NCBI GenBank assembly: GCA_036503775.1 | Contig: DASXWH010000225.1 | Coordinates: forward strand, 1-40,895 | Direction: 5' to 3' | Length of the DNA stretch: 40,895 nucleotides | From: Ohtaekwangia sp036503775 | Lineage (GTDB): Bacteria; Bacteroidota; Bacteroidia; Cytophagales; Cyclobacteriaceae | Shown: positions 6,602 to 16,013 of the stretch, piece by piece | Position numbering within the stretch: position 1 is the first letter of the stretch | How the letters are laid out: the number at the start of each line of letters is the position of its first letter | Notes under the pieces: generated by a model | Databases searched by the model: none | Told to the model about the DNA's origin: nothing | What the model saw: the letters and a program-made list of their open reading frames with translations, nothing else | Translations under genes and position numbers: made by a program

Positions 6602-9600
6602 ATGGTAAAGCGATCTGAAGAAAGTTTCAAGACAACCTGTTCCTACTGTGGTGTGGGGTGCGGAATGATTGTGAAGAAAGACAGAAGAGGTAAAATCTCT
6701 GTCGAGGGGGATAAAGACCATCCGGTGAATAAAGGTATGTTGTGTTCCAAAGGCATGAATCTGCATTATGCCATGCAGGATCATAGCGACCGATTGCTTT
6801 ACCCTGAAATGCGATATAGTCGTAATCACCCCTATCAGCGTGTCTCCTGGGATGAGGCACTGAAACGAACAGCAGCAGTATTCAAATCCATCACGCAAAC
6901 CTACGGTCCTGACGCTGTGGGTTTTTATGTTTCCGGACAATGTCTTACGGAAGAGTATTACGTAGCCAACAAACTGGTTAAAGGTTTTCTGGGAACCAAT
7001 AACATCGATACCAATTCACGTCTGTGTATGAGCAGTGCTGTAGCGGGTTATGCAAAGGTACTCGGTGAAGATTCCGTTCCGGTCTCCTACGAAGACATTG
7101 AGCTGGCAGATTGTTTTCTGATTGCCGGTGCGAACCCTGCATGGTGTCACCCCATTCTGTTCAGAAGAATTGAAGCACACAAACAAAAAAATCCGGATGT
7201 AAAACTGATCGTTGTTGATCCCCGTAAAACGCAAACCTGTGCCATGGCCGATTTGCATTTGCAGATTACACCCGGTACGGATATATACCTCTACAATGCC
7301 ATTGCCCGCATACTGATTGAAAACGGTGAAGTGGATTATGAATTTATCAGCAACCATACTGAGGAATTTGAAAAATACCGCGATTCTGTTTTTGCCTATA
7401 CGGTTGAAGAAGCTGCACTGAACTGCGATGTTTCTGTGAATGATATCCGTCTGGCAGCATCATACATCGCTGCATCAAAAGGATTTCTTACGCTTTGGGC
7501 AATGGGTCTGAATCAAAGTGTTATTGGTGTAAATAAAAACATTGCCCTCATCAGCCTGAACCTGATCACCGGCCATATCGGAAAACCGGGTTCTGGTCCT
7601 TTCTCACTCACAGGTCAGCCCAATGCAATGGGTGGTCGCGAAGTAGGTGGCTTGGCTACGATGCTCGCTGCACACCGCTCGTATGCTAATCCACAACACC
7701 GGAAAGAGGTAGCGGATTTTTGGGGTGTTCCTTCTGTGTCAGAAAAACCAGGACTGACAGCAACACAGATGATCGAAGCCCTCGAGCGAGGTGATCTGAA
7801 AGCCATATGGATCATCTGTACAAATCCGCTGGTAAGTTTACCGGATACGAGACGTGTCGAAGCGGCACTAAAAAAAGCACGCTTTGTGGTGGTACAGGAT
7901 ATTTCCAGAAAATCAGATACGATCGAGTTTGCAGATCTTGTACTTCCCGCGGCCGGTCATTTCGAGAAGGAAGGTACGATGACAAATTCAGAGAGACGTA
8001 TCAGCTACCTGAGTAAAGCGGTTAACCCTCCGGGTGAAGCATTGCCTGATGTAGAGATCCTTTGCCGGTTTGCCAGAGAGATGGGTTTCAATGGATTTTC
8101 TTATTCATCTTCTGAAGAAATCTTTGCAGAGCACTGCCGTCTCACGAAAGGAACAAACCTGGACATCAGCGGACTTTCCTACAACTATCTGCGCACAAAA
8201 GGTACAGCGCAGTGGCCCTTTACGGAAAGTAATTCCGAAGGAACTCCACGGCTGTTTACCGATAATTCATTCTTTACTCCATCGCGTAAAGCACGCTTCT
8301 ATCCCTTGGGTGAACCGGAAAACCAATCGGAACCGGTTACGAGTGACTTCCCATTGATCCTGACCACCGGAAGGATCCGTGATCAGTGGCACACCATGAC
8401 AAAGACAGGAAAGGTTAACAAACTTAAACAACACATTGATAAACCGTTCCTCGAAATTCATCCGCACGATGCACTGATCCGGAATATCAAGAATGGTGAC
8501 ATTGTTGAAGTTGATAATTTCCGCGGATCGGTACGGGTTGTTGCCAAAGTAACTGAGGATATCAAGAAAGGAGTTGTCTTCCTTCCGATGCACTGGGGAA
8601 AAATCCTGCAGCGTGATCTGGCACGGGCCAACAACCTCACCAGTACATTGGTTGATCCGGTTTCAAAGGAACCTGATTTTAAATTTGCAGCCGTTGAAGT
8701 CCGCAAATACGAAAAGCCGTTTGAAAAGATCATTGTAGTAGGTGCAGGGGCAGCAGCCTATCGCTTTCTCTCCACGTATCGCCAGCTCAATGAGCAGGAC
8801 GAAATCCATGTATTCTCCAAAGAGAAAGATCCTTTTTATAATCGTGTACTGCTGCCGGAATATGTTAATGATACGTTGTCGTGGGCGAAGCTCCAGAAAT
8901 TCCAGGAAGGGGAGTTTGAATCCATGAACGTGAGACTACATACGGAGAAAGAAGTGGTGATGATCAACCGTACGCAAAAATATATTGTTGATCAGACCGG
9001 CAAGAAACACCTGTATGACAAACTCATCCTGGCCACAGGAAGCCGCGCTTACATACCGAAGGAAGCTCCGGTACACCTGCCGGGAGTGTTCACCATGCGC
9101 ATGAAAAAAGATGCTGATGATCTGAAGAAATTTCTGAAGCCTGACGGACACGTGGTGATCATTGGTGGTGGATTGTTGGGGCTGGAGCTGGCTGCTTCCT
9201 TACGTCATATTGATGTCAACATTTCAATCATTCAATTGAGTGGAAGGTTAATGGAACGTCAGTTGGATAACCTTTCCGGACAATTGCTGCTGGAGTTTGT
9301 AGAAGAACTGGGTATCCAGATTTTCATAAACGACCAGGTACAATCCGTAGATAAAATTGCAAACAGTGCACAGCTGGAAGTAAAACTTCAAAGCGGTAAG
9401 ATCGCCAGGGCCGATGCTGTGGTATACGCTGTAGGAACACGACCCAATATTGAGTTTGCTACAGAAGCGGGTCTGGAAACTGCACGTGGAATCGTGGTGA
9501 ACGATTATATGCAGACCAGCGATCCAAACATTTTTGCTGCCGGTGAAATTGCTGAACACCGGGGAAAATTATTAGGCATTACTTCCGCAGCTGAAAAACA

Positions 9601-10165
9601 AGCTGATGTGCTGGCTAAATTTTTACATGGTGATGTGCAGAGTACGTATGAAGGTGCTGTACCCATGAACATCCTGAAATTCTCTGATCTGGATCTTTGC
9701 TCTATCGGTATTGCTGAAATTCCGGTTAACTCGGAAGGTTACGATGAGATTCTGTTCATTGACAAGTCCATGCGGTACTACAAGAAATGTATTGTAAAGG
9801 ATGACCGGCTGGTAGGAGCAGTGTTGCTTGGTGATAAATCGGAATTCGCTGAATTTAAAACACTGATCGAGAGTGAAATTGAATTATCAGACAGAAGAAT
9901 GCAGTTGCTGCGTTCGGGTAAAGCGGTAGAACCTGTTGTCGGAAAGCTGGTATGTTCCTGTAACCAGGTAGGGGACGGAAACCTGAAGAAACTGATCGAT
10001 GGTGGCTGCTTGTCGTTACCGGAGTTATGCCAGTCATCAGGCGCAGGTTTGGGTTGTGGCAGTTGTAAACCGGAAATACAACGTATACTTAAGGAGAGCC
10101 TGAAAGAAGCCGAAAGCTTAAAGCTTAAAGCAGAAGGGCTGATGCCGAAGGCGAATTGGGAATAG
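6602..10165 (+). CDS. nasC: Assimilatory nitrate reductase: molybdopterin catalytic domain fused to NADH/FAD reductase and [2Fe-2S] domain
   Basis: 1187 residues combining functions that are separate subunits in Klebsiella. Residues 1-60 bind a [4Fe-4S] cluster (C13, C16, C20, C48). About 60-700 form the Mo-bisMGD catalytic domain, with C142 in 'SRLCMSSAVAGY' the likely molybdenum ligand and 'GANPAWCHPILFRRIE' typical of nitrate reductase. About 709-1100 are a pyridine-nucleotide oxidoreductase with two Rossmann motifs (VVGAGAAAY from 712; IIGGGLLGLE from about 853), like the NirB N-terminus or Klebsiella NasC. The end is a BFD-type [2Fe-2S] domain (C1118, C1120, C1152, C1155). Electrons could pass from NADH to nitrate within one chain in the cytoplasm. 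The tail 'ESLKEAESLKLKAEGLMPK' is encoded by an AAAGC-rich repeat. The symbol is given for the catalytic function; naming of nasA/nasC differs between organisms. Confidence 0.88.
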   Translation: MVKRSEESFKTTCSYCGVGCGMIVKKDRRGKISVEGDKDHPVNKGMLCSKGMNLHYAMQDHSDRLLYPEMRYSRNHPYQRVSWDEALKRTAAVFKSITQTYGPDAVGFYVSGQCLTEEYYVANKLVKGFLGTNNIDTNSRLCMSSAVAGYAKVLGEDSVPVSYEDIELADCFLIAGANPAWCHPILFRRIEAHKQKNPDVKLIVVDPRKTQTCAMADLHLQITPGTDIYLYNAIARILIENGEVDYEFISNHTEEFEKYRDSVFAYTVEEAALNCDVSVNDIRLAASYIAASKGFLTLWAMGLNQSVIGVNKNIALISLNLITGHIGKPGSGPFSLTGQPNAMGGREVGGLATMLAAHRSYANPQHRKEVADFWGVPSVSEKPGLTATQMIEALERGDLKAIWIICTNPLVSLPDTRRVEAALKKARFVVVQDISRKSDTIEFADLVLPAAGHFEKEGTMTNSERRISYLSKAVNPPGEALPDVEILCRFAREMGFNGFSYSSSEEIFAEHCRLTKGTNLDISGLSYNYLRTKGTAQWPFTESNSEGTPRLFTDNSFFTPSRKARFYPLGEPENQSEPVTSDFPLILTTGRIRDQWHTMTKTGKVNKLKQHIDKPFLEIHPHDALIRNIKNGDIVEVDNFRGSVRVVAKVTEDIKKGVVFLPMHWGKILQRDLARANNLTSTLVDPVSKEPDFKFAAVEVRKYEKPFEKIIVVGAGAAAYRFLSTYRQLNEQDEIHVFSKEKDPFYNRVLLPEYVNDTLSWAKLQKFQEGEFESMNVRLHTEKEVVMINRTQKYIVDQTGKKHLYDKLILATGSRAYIPKEAPVHLPGVFTMRMKKDADDLKKFLKPDGHVVIIGGGLLGLELAASLRHIDVNISIIQLSGRLMERQLDNLSGQLLLEFVEELGIQIFINDQVQSVDKIANSAQLEVKLQSGKIARADAVVYAVGTRPNIEFATEAGLETARGIVVNDYMQTSDPNIFAAGEIAEHRGKLLGITSAAEKQADVLAKFLHGDVQSTYEGAVPMNILKFSDLDLCSIGIAEIPVNSEGYDEILFIDKSMRYYKKCIVKDDRLVGAVLLGDKSEFAEFKTLIESEIELSDRRMQLLRSGKAVEPVVGKLVCSCNQVGDGNLKKLIDGGCLSLPELCQSSGAGLGCGSCKPEIQRILKESLKEAESLKLKAEGLMPKANWE

Positions 10166-10330
10166 GTGATAAGAGCAGAAAGCAAAAAGCACAAAGCCTA
10201 AAATGGAGAGCTTTACATTTGTTTTCTGCTCCGGGAGATTGAGTAACTTTACGAAAATAATATCAGTGCAGTTGAAACAAGCAGGGAAGCTCTTAGCTTT
10301 AAGCTTTACACTTTCTGCTTTACGCTTTTA
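10110..10330. repeat. Inverted pair of AAAGC-rich degenerate repeats
   Basis: On the + strand, units of AAAGC with 1-4 base spacers occur at about 10110-10133 (inside the nitrate reductase 3' end) and 10171-10197. A complementary GCTTT-rich block lies at 10284-10329. The blocks are imperfect reverse complements around a central sequence of about 85 bases. They span the whole 168-bp gap and reach to within a few bases of the next start codon. The arrangement resembles a small non-coding palindromic element (MITE- or REP-like); whether it recurs elsewhere in the genome cannot be seen here. Confidence 0.6.
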
Positions 10331-10333
10331 ATA

Positions 10334-11776
10334 ATGGAAACCAAAAAAAGTGATCTAATCCGGGTATTTGTAAAAGGAGGTATCCTGTCGCCTGCAGACA
10401 TGCTGAAGATTATGGATATCTCGCGGACACTGGGAAATAAATTTGTCCTGTTTGGTTCCCGCCAGGATATTATGTTCCCTTCTAACGATGCGAGCGAACA
10501 GCATCTGGACAAATTATTCCGCGAAATAAATATGGACTACGAGCTGGGAAGCGACCAGTCCGTTTATCAGAATATTGTCAGCTCCTACGTGGCGGCCAAT
10601 GTCGTAGAAACCACCAATTGGGTAAAAGAAGATACCTATCACTTTGTGATCGACAACTTTGACTTCAGACCGCGGATTAAAATCAATATTGTAGATCCGG
10701 TGCAGAGTATTGTACCCTTGCTTACCGGTGAGGTAAACTTCATTGCGTCAAAAGAAGAAAACTACTGGTATCTCTATCTTCGTGATCCAAGGAAAGGCAA
10801 TGTAGTTGAACTGTGGCCGAAATTGATCTTTACCCAGGATATCGCGAAGGTATCTAAAGCCATCGAAGAGCTGTTCCTGAATTTTCAACCGTTTGGATTA
10901 GATGAGCTATTTGTCATTCTACAGGGAAAAATGCGCATCAACTACCGGAGCGCAACGGAGAAACTGAAATTTTCAGACCGGGCGTTTCCCTATTACGAGG
11001 GACTTAATGCACAGCTTAACAATCAATACTGGCTTGGTTTATATTGGCGCAACAATCAGTATGATATTGATTTTATGACAGCCTCCTGTCGCCTGTGCCA
11101 GGAAACCAATATCGGTAAGATCAACATTATTCCCTGGAAAGCTTTTATAATAAAAGGCATCAAGGCTTCTGATCGGATACGCTGGGAGAAACTGATGGGT
11201 AAGTTCGGCATCAACGAGCGTCATTCTTCTCTTGAACTAAACTGGCATTTACCGGTTATCGATGCTGAGGCCCTGGAGCTGAAAAGATTCCTGGTGCGAG
11301 AACTGGATCAGCAGGATATCAGTACACACGGCTTGACTTTTACGATCAAAATGAAGCGGTCCATGTTTCTGTTTACATCCATTGTGATCGAACGTAATTT
11401 TGAAACGGAGGCAGAACGGTATAACATTCTCTATGCGAAGAATTTCAATCCAAATGATATTGCTTATCTCACCTATTCCCGCGATGTCAGGAAAGAAATA
11501 ATTCCAGCCATACTGATCGAATTGAGTAAGCTGTATTATCGTCAGTTAAATCCTGAAAAGCAGCAAGTGGAAAAGAGCAAGGAGCAGGAAGCCAGTAAAT
11601 CCGTGGCCAGCTATCAGTGCAGTAATTGCCTTTCAATTTACGATAAGCGATACGGGGATGCCTTGGCAAACATTCCACCCGGAGTTCCTTTTGAAGAGCT
11701 TCCGGATTCCTATAAATGTCATGTGTGTGACAGTCCTAAAAAGTATTTTGTAGCCATGCGTGAGGTATCCGTTTAA
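10334..11776 (+). CDS. Nitrite/sulfite reductase-like protein lacking cofactor cysteines, with C-terminal rubredoxin domain
   Basis: 480 residues. The N-terminal 400 or so follow the two-fold nitrite/sulfite reductase layout: a ferredoxin-like half domain with 'GGILSPADMLKIMDISRTLGNKFVLFGSRQDIMF' and a 'YQNIVSS' motif in place of the family's RNIVACP-like segment, a middle domain, then a second half domain around 'ETNIGKINIIPWKAFIIKG'. True enzymes hold siroheme and [4Fe-4S] with C-x5-C and C-x3-C; here the only cysteines outside rubredoxin are C252 and C255 (CRLC), so catalysis of the usual kind is not possible. Residues 429-472 are a rubredoxin (C429, C432, C462, C465; 'PPGVPFEELPDSYKCHVCDS'). 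It probably moves or gates electrons in nitrate or nitrite reduction. Its stop codon overlaps that of the convergent CLC gene. Confidence 0.75.
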   Translation: METKKSDLIRVFVKGGILSPADMLKIMDISRTLGNKFVLFGSRQDIMFPSNDASEQHLDKLFREINMDYELGSDQSVYQNIVSSYVAANVVETTNWVKEDTYHFVIDNFDFRPRIKINIVDPVQSIVPLLTGEVNFIASKEENYWYLYLRDPRKGNVVELWPKLIFTQDIAKVSKAIEELFLNFQPFGLDELFVILQGKMRINYRSATEKLKFSDRAFPYYEGLNAQLNNQYWLGLYWRNNQYDIDFMTASCRLCQETNIGKINIIPWKAFIIKGIKASDRIRWEKLMGKFGINERHSSLELNWHLPVIDAEALELKRFLVRELDQQDISTHGLTFTIKMKRSMFLFTSIVIERNFETEAERYNILYAKNFNPNDIAYLTYSRDVRKEIIPAILIELSKLYYRQLNPEKQQVEKSKEQEASKSVASYQCSNCLSIYDKRYGDALANIPPGVPFEELPDSYKCHVCDSPKKYFVAMREVSV

Positions 11777-13548
11777 ACGGACCGCAGAAGTTCTTCACGG
11801 TATTTGCTGAGGATACTCGATTTGGAGACAAACCCTAAGTACTTTTCTTCATCATCAACCACCGGGAGATTCCATTGACTGGTGTCTTCAAATTTTCTCA
11901 GGATGTCGTGCAGGTTTTCATTGAGGTGAATAACGGCTTTCGGTTTCGTCATCAGGTCTTTAACGAATACAACATCGTACTGATCGTGTTTGAAAATGAT
12001 GTTTCTGACATCATCCAGGTACACCAGGCCGGTCAGCATTTCATTTTGGAGTACGGGAAATATATTTCGTTTTGAAGTGGAGATGATTTTTACCAGTTCG
12101 TGAAGCGGTGAATCCGGACTCGTCTTTGAAAAATTGGTTTCAATCAAATCATTCAGATCGAGTCTGCTTAATAAGTTCTTATCCCGGTCTTCAATAGGCG
12201 ATTTTAATCTATCGGAGAGTTTCTTGCCTTCCATGGACAGCGGTTCAAAATAGTGCGCAACCGTAATGCTTATCGCGGATACGATCATGAGTGGAATCAT
12301 CAGCTCATATCCTCCTGTGATTTCAGCAATAAGGAATATAGCAGTCAAAGGAGCATAGAACACACCACTTAGTAAACCCGCCATGGCAACGAGTGTGAAG
12401 TTTGTTTCCGGTATTCTGGCAATACCGGTTAAGTTTATAATCCGGGCAAATACAAATCCCAGGTAAGCACCCATAAAAAGAGATGGCCCGAAGCTCCCAC
12501 CGTTTCCACCACTACCAATGGTTAACGCAGCTGCAATGCATTTTAAAAGAGCAAGGCATCCGAGGAAAAGTAATAATCCATATTCGGAAGTGATCAGGTC
12601 GTGGATCAGACTGTTTTGTGTGAGCTCTGATGCTTTCAGGTCTGAAAGTGATTTGATAGTCTCATATCCTTCACCAAACAGTGGGGGAAAGAGCATCAGC
12701 AGTAAGGAGAGCAGTAAGCCACCCGTCAGCACTCTAAGCCAGATATTACTAACCCGTTTTATTTTAGTGTCTACCCATTCAAAAGACCTGGCATAATAGA
12801 GGGAAAGGAATCCGGCTAAAATTCCCAAAAGAATGTAGAAAGGAACGTTGTGATAATTGAAAGGTTGCTGCAGTGCAAAAGAGAGAATAACCCCTTCCGA
12901 CAACACGATCTTGGAGAGCAGCGCCCCGCAGGCCGCAGAAATAATTAAGGGAATAAACGCTGAAGCGCTGATATCCGTCAGTAAAACTTCAACAGCAAAG
13001 AGCACACCTGCTATGGGTGCATTAAAGGCAGCGGCAATTCCAGCAGCAGCTCCACAAGCCAGGAGAATGGTTCTTTCTTTATACGATAAATGATAGGTGC
13101 GCCCGTAGTTTGATCCGATGGCTGATCCTGTAGTGACAATCGGTGACTCTAACCCTGTTGATCCGCCAAAGCCAACGGTAAGCGCACTGGTAATGAAGTG
13201 TGAATACATCTGGCTGGATGGTAACACACTTGATTTCTTGGATATAGCATAAGCGATTTCAGCGCTACCTTTCCTGAACTCACCTTTCAGAAATTTCTGA
13301 ACATAAAACACCGCCAGTCCAATACCAATAACCGGGAATAAGGTGAAGAGGAAAAACTCCTGGTAATTGTGGGAGTAGTAGGTAACGTAATGGGCAATAG
13401 TGTGAACGAACGATTTGAGAATGATAGCTACTGTGCCGGAAGTCAGGCCAACCAGTATACTGGAAAGTATAAAGAACTGACGCGGGGAGAGTTTACGATG
13501 GAGGTATTCGTTGGTTCGTCTGATGATGTTGTGAATTCGCTTGATCAT
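11773..13548 (-). CDS. CLC-family chloride channel/transporter with C-terminal CBS pair
   Basis: 591-residue inner-membrane protein with a full CLC core and two cytoplasmic CBS domains (about 450-585; 'VKDLMTKPKAVIHLNENLHDIL', 'WNLPVVDDEEKYLGFVSKSSIL'). Anion-pathway motifs are recognisable but altered: GSAEI (94-98) in place of GSGIP, GLESP (132-136) with gating glutamate E134, and 'GGNGGSFGPSLFMGA'. In 'AAFNAPIAGVLFAVEVLL' the residue matching the internal proton glutamate (E203 of ClC-ec1) is V188. Most CLC channels have valine there and most Cl-/H+ exchangers glutamate, although some exchangers lacking it are known, so the mode is uncertain. CBS domains suggest nucleotide control. It lies 75 bases downstream of the sensor gene on the same strand. 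Confidence 0.87.
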   Translation of the reverse strand: MIKRIHNIIRRTNEYLHRKLSPRQFFILSSILVGLTSGTVAIILKSFVHTIAHYVTYYSHNYQEFFLFTLFPVIGIGLAVFYVQKFLKGEFRKGSAEIAYAISKKSSVLPSSQMYSHFITSALTVGFGGSTGLESPIVTTGSAIGSNYGRTYHLSYKERTILLACGAAAGIAAAFNAPIAGVLFAVEVLLTDISASAFIPLIISAACGALLSKIVLSEGVILSFALQQPFNYHNVPFYILLGILAGFLSLYYARSFEWVDTKIKRVSNIWLRVLTGGLLLSLLLMLFPPLFGEGYETIKSLSDLKASELTQNSLIHDLITSEYGLLLFLGCLALLKCIAAALTIGSGGNGGSFGPSLFMGAYLGFVFARIINLTGIARIPETNFTLVAMAGLLSGVFYAPLTAIFLIAEITGGYELMIPLMIVSAISITVAHYFEPLSMEGKKLSDRLKSPIEDRDKNLLSRLDLNDLIETNFSKTSPDSPLHELVKIISTSKRNIFPVLQNEMLTGLVYLDDVRNIIFKHDQYDVVFVKDLMTKPKAVIHLNENLHDILRKFEDTSQWNLPVVDDEEKYLGFVSKSSILSKYREELLRSV

Positions 13549-13623
13549 TTCCCTTCCGTTGCGTGCTCACAATATAGGGAATGATGGAAGCAAATCGAAA
13601 GGGAAATTTGCAGCCCTTAGATC

Positions 13624-15897
13624 TTATCGGTTCCGCAGTTCATTGATTCGCTGGGAAGCCTCTTCTTCGCGCATGGTTGAAAGTACTACCCATTGTACAT
13701 CCGGAATGGACAGCGGTGAATACGCGACCAGCGCTTCGTCACCATAGGTGTTCTTTTCAATAGCCGTACCCGATTTTCCTTCCAGGGCACGTGTCACGGC
13801 ATCGATCTTGATCCGCTCCACCAGAATACTGGTATTCATTTTATCTACCTGGCGGATGGCCATTTCATGATACCCACTGTCTTTAAGCATGGTAAGGTAG
13901 TGCGCCTTATCCTCTACAAGCTCGCGTGCTACGGAACGAAGCTTGAAGTCGCTGCCCACCAGGAATGTTTCTCCGGTTTGCCCGAGACCATCTGCTTTCC
14001 ATTTGTTATCTCCGGTGAGAATCTGATTGATCTTATTGATCGGCATTTGAAAAACAAGAATCCCCACTTTCTCATCACCATCAAATATCGGGCAGGCTAT
14101 GAAGGAAGCCGGTGCCTGGTAGGAGGGAGCATAAGGCTCAAAGTCGATCAGCCGCACAAATTTTTTGTTACTGCTGTCAATAGCTTCTTTTACAACGCGG
14201 GCAAAGTTGGTGTTGCTGTAAATATCGGAGAGAAGGCTGGTAGCATAGTCTACTTCCTTGAACACACTGTACACAATGTGTCCGGTATTATGGTCGATAA
14301 GGAAAATATCATAGTATCCGAATTTCTCCAGAAAGCTACGCATGACCGGATGATATTGAGCGTGCACACGGCTGTATGCGCTTCCATCACGGGCTTCATT
14401 CAATGATGATTTCTCTCCGGTGGGATTCGGGTTGTTGGAGATGTAATGATATTGGAGCACTAAAGCCGTTTCATTTGCCGGGATAAAATAGTCAATGCTT
14501 TCAGCCTGATCGATATTATCCTGCAAACGTGGAATGAATTCATCACGGTAATAACGGCTGACACTTTCCCTCATTTTGTTCCAGACCTCATCCGGATAGG
14601 TAGTACTGATTTTATGAAATGAACCCGTGAACTCTTTCGCAGCATCGATCACCATTTTATTTTCTGCGAACGTAATGATCTGGTTTCGGATAATGTCGAA
14701 GTAATATTCAATATTCCGCCTTTTTGTGGAGGTGATAGATTTCAGCTGATCAAACCGTGATTGATAATTCAATTCCGTTAACTGCCGGAACAACTCATTG
14801 TACTTCCGGCTGATTTCTTCCTGCGTAGCCTGAAGTTCTTCCTGGTTCTGGCGCAACTCTTCTTCCTGGGCACGCATGTGCTCGGCCTGCTGCTGTGATT
14901 CTTCCAGCAACCTGCGCGTACTTTCTGTTGTTTGAAAGGAGAGTATATTGTGTGCCACGGATTCACCTATTTTCTCAACAAAGGCGATCTCGTATTTTTC
15001 GAATGGCTGAAAAGAAGCCAGCTCAACAATACCCACCACATCGTCACCCATTTTCAACGGAACAATAAGAATGTGTTTGGGGTTGGCGTCACCGAGGCCC
15101 GATGTTATGCGAATAAAATTCTCGGGTACCTCCTTCAGGTATACGGTTTGTTTTTCCAGAAAGGTTTGTCCGATCAATCCTTCACCCGGAACTACGGTTT
15201 TGCTGAAGTGCTTGGTGCGGCTGAACGCATAGCAGGCCTGCATTTCCAAAACTGCTTTCCCTGAATTTTCCTGTTGAATTATGAAGATGGCTCCCTGGTT
15301 GGCATGCAGCAGCTGAACCATGTTCTTGGTAATGTCATGACACAGGTCACGAAGTTTTTTGTCGCTACGTAATACTTCAACAAATCTTGCCAGGGCATCG
15401 GTGGTCCAGTTTCTTTTCCGGTCTTCTTCTTTCACCGATAAGAGATTTTCCTTTATCGAAAGAAGAGAATTACCCAGGTGATCATCCGCATGCAACGGAT
15501 TATAGGAGGCTTCAAGGTTTCCGTTTTTAAGCTGATCAGCAAAGGCCGATTTATTTTTCAGATCGGAGCCCAGCATATCGAGGGAAGAAGCGATGGCGGT
15601 AATTTCATCCTGACCGTTGACATGAATGTTCTCCAGGAGTTTTCCATCCAGCAGGTTGGAAGAAGACTGTCGTACGAAATCAATCCGGGTTGTTAGTTTA
15701 CGAATGGAAAGCCACGCAAAAATCAGATAAGCCAGCGTTGCCAGTCCGGCAAAAACGACAATAGTAAGTTGCTGACTGGCGAGTTGTTCGGATGATCGGG
15801 TGCCAAAATAAACGGCCAGTAAAAGAATCAGGAAGGTTGGTAAAAGGGTAATAACTAAAAGCTTTCGGAAGAGCTTTTGCTTTTGAAAACTACTCAT
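13624..15897 (-). CDS. Membrane-anchored HAMP/GAF/coiled-coil/Cache-like sensor protein without output domain
   Basis: 757 residues. Two membrane helices lie near the N-terminus (about 13-32 and 44-64) with only a short external loop, then a HAMP-like linker, a GAF domain (about 175-320; 'RDLCHDITKNMVQLLHANQGAIFII', 'PGEGLIGQTFLEKQTVYLKEVP'), and a strongly heptad-patterned coiled coil ('AEHMRAQEEELRQNQEELQ'). About 385-745 resemble a double-Cache ligand domain ('FLIDHNTGHIVYSVFKEVDYATSLL', 'ASFIACPIFDGDEKVGILVFQMP'). Cache domains are usually periplasmic, but no later membrane segment exists, so this one is predicted to be cytoplasmic. The chain stops just after it, with no kinase, cyclase, GGDEF or MCP signalling region. 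The stop is clean and no such domain is encoded in the next 75 bases, so it may signal through a partner. Confidence 0.72.
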   Translation of the reverse strand: MSSFQKQKLFRKLLVITLLPTFLILLLAVYFGTRSSEQLASQQLTIVVFAGLATLAYLIFAWLSIRKLTTRIDFVRQSSSNLLDGKLLENIHVNGQDEITAIASSLDMLGSDLKNKSAFADQLKNGNLEASYNPLHADDHLGNSLLSIKENLLSVKEEDRKRNWTTDALARFVEVLRSDKKLRDLCHDITKNMVQLLHANQGAIFIIQQENSGKAVLEMQACYAFSRTKHFSKTVVPGEGLIGQTFLEKQTVYLKEVPENFIRITSGLGDANPKHILIVPLKMGDDVVGIVELASFQPFEKYEIAFVEKIGESVAHNILSFQTTESTRRLLEESQQQAEHMRAQEEELRQNQEELQATQEEISRKYNELFRQLTELNYQSRFDQLKSITSTKRRNIEYYFDIIRNQIITFAENKMVIDAAKEFTGSFHKISTTYPDEVWNKMRESVSRYYRDEFIPRLQDNIDQAESIDYFIPANETALVLQYHYISNNPNPTGEKSSLNEARDGSAYSRVHAQYHPVMRSFLEKFGYYDIFLIDHNTGHIVYSVFKEVDYATSLLSDIYSNTNFARVVKEAIDSSNKKFVRLIDFEPYAPSYQAPASFIACPIFDGDEKVGILVFQMPINKINQILTGDNKWKADGLGQTGETFLVGSDFKLRSVARELVEDKAHYLTMLKDSGYHEMAIRQVDKMNTSILVERIKIDAVTRALEGKSGTAIEKNTYGDEALVAYSPLSIPDVQWVVLSTMREEEASQRINELRNR

Positions 15898-16013
15898 TAA
15901 GGGTCGCAGGTCTAAGGTTCTCTGAAAATACGAATTTCAGTCAATACCTTATTTATCAGGGCACTACTTAATATCCGGAAACGTTTGCACTCAGTACCAG
16001 ACTACGTAGATTT

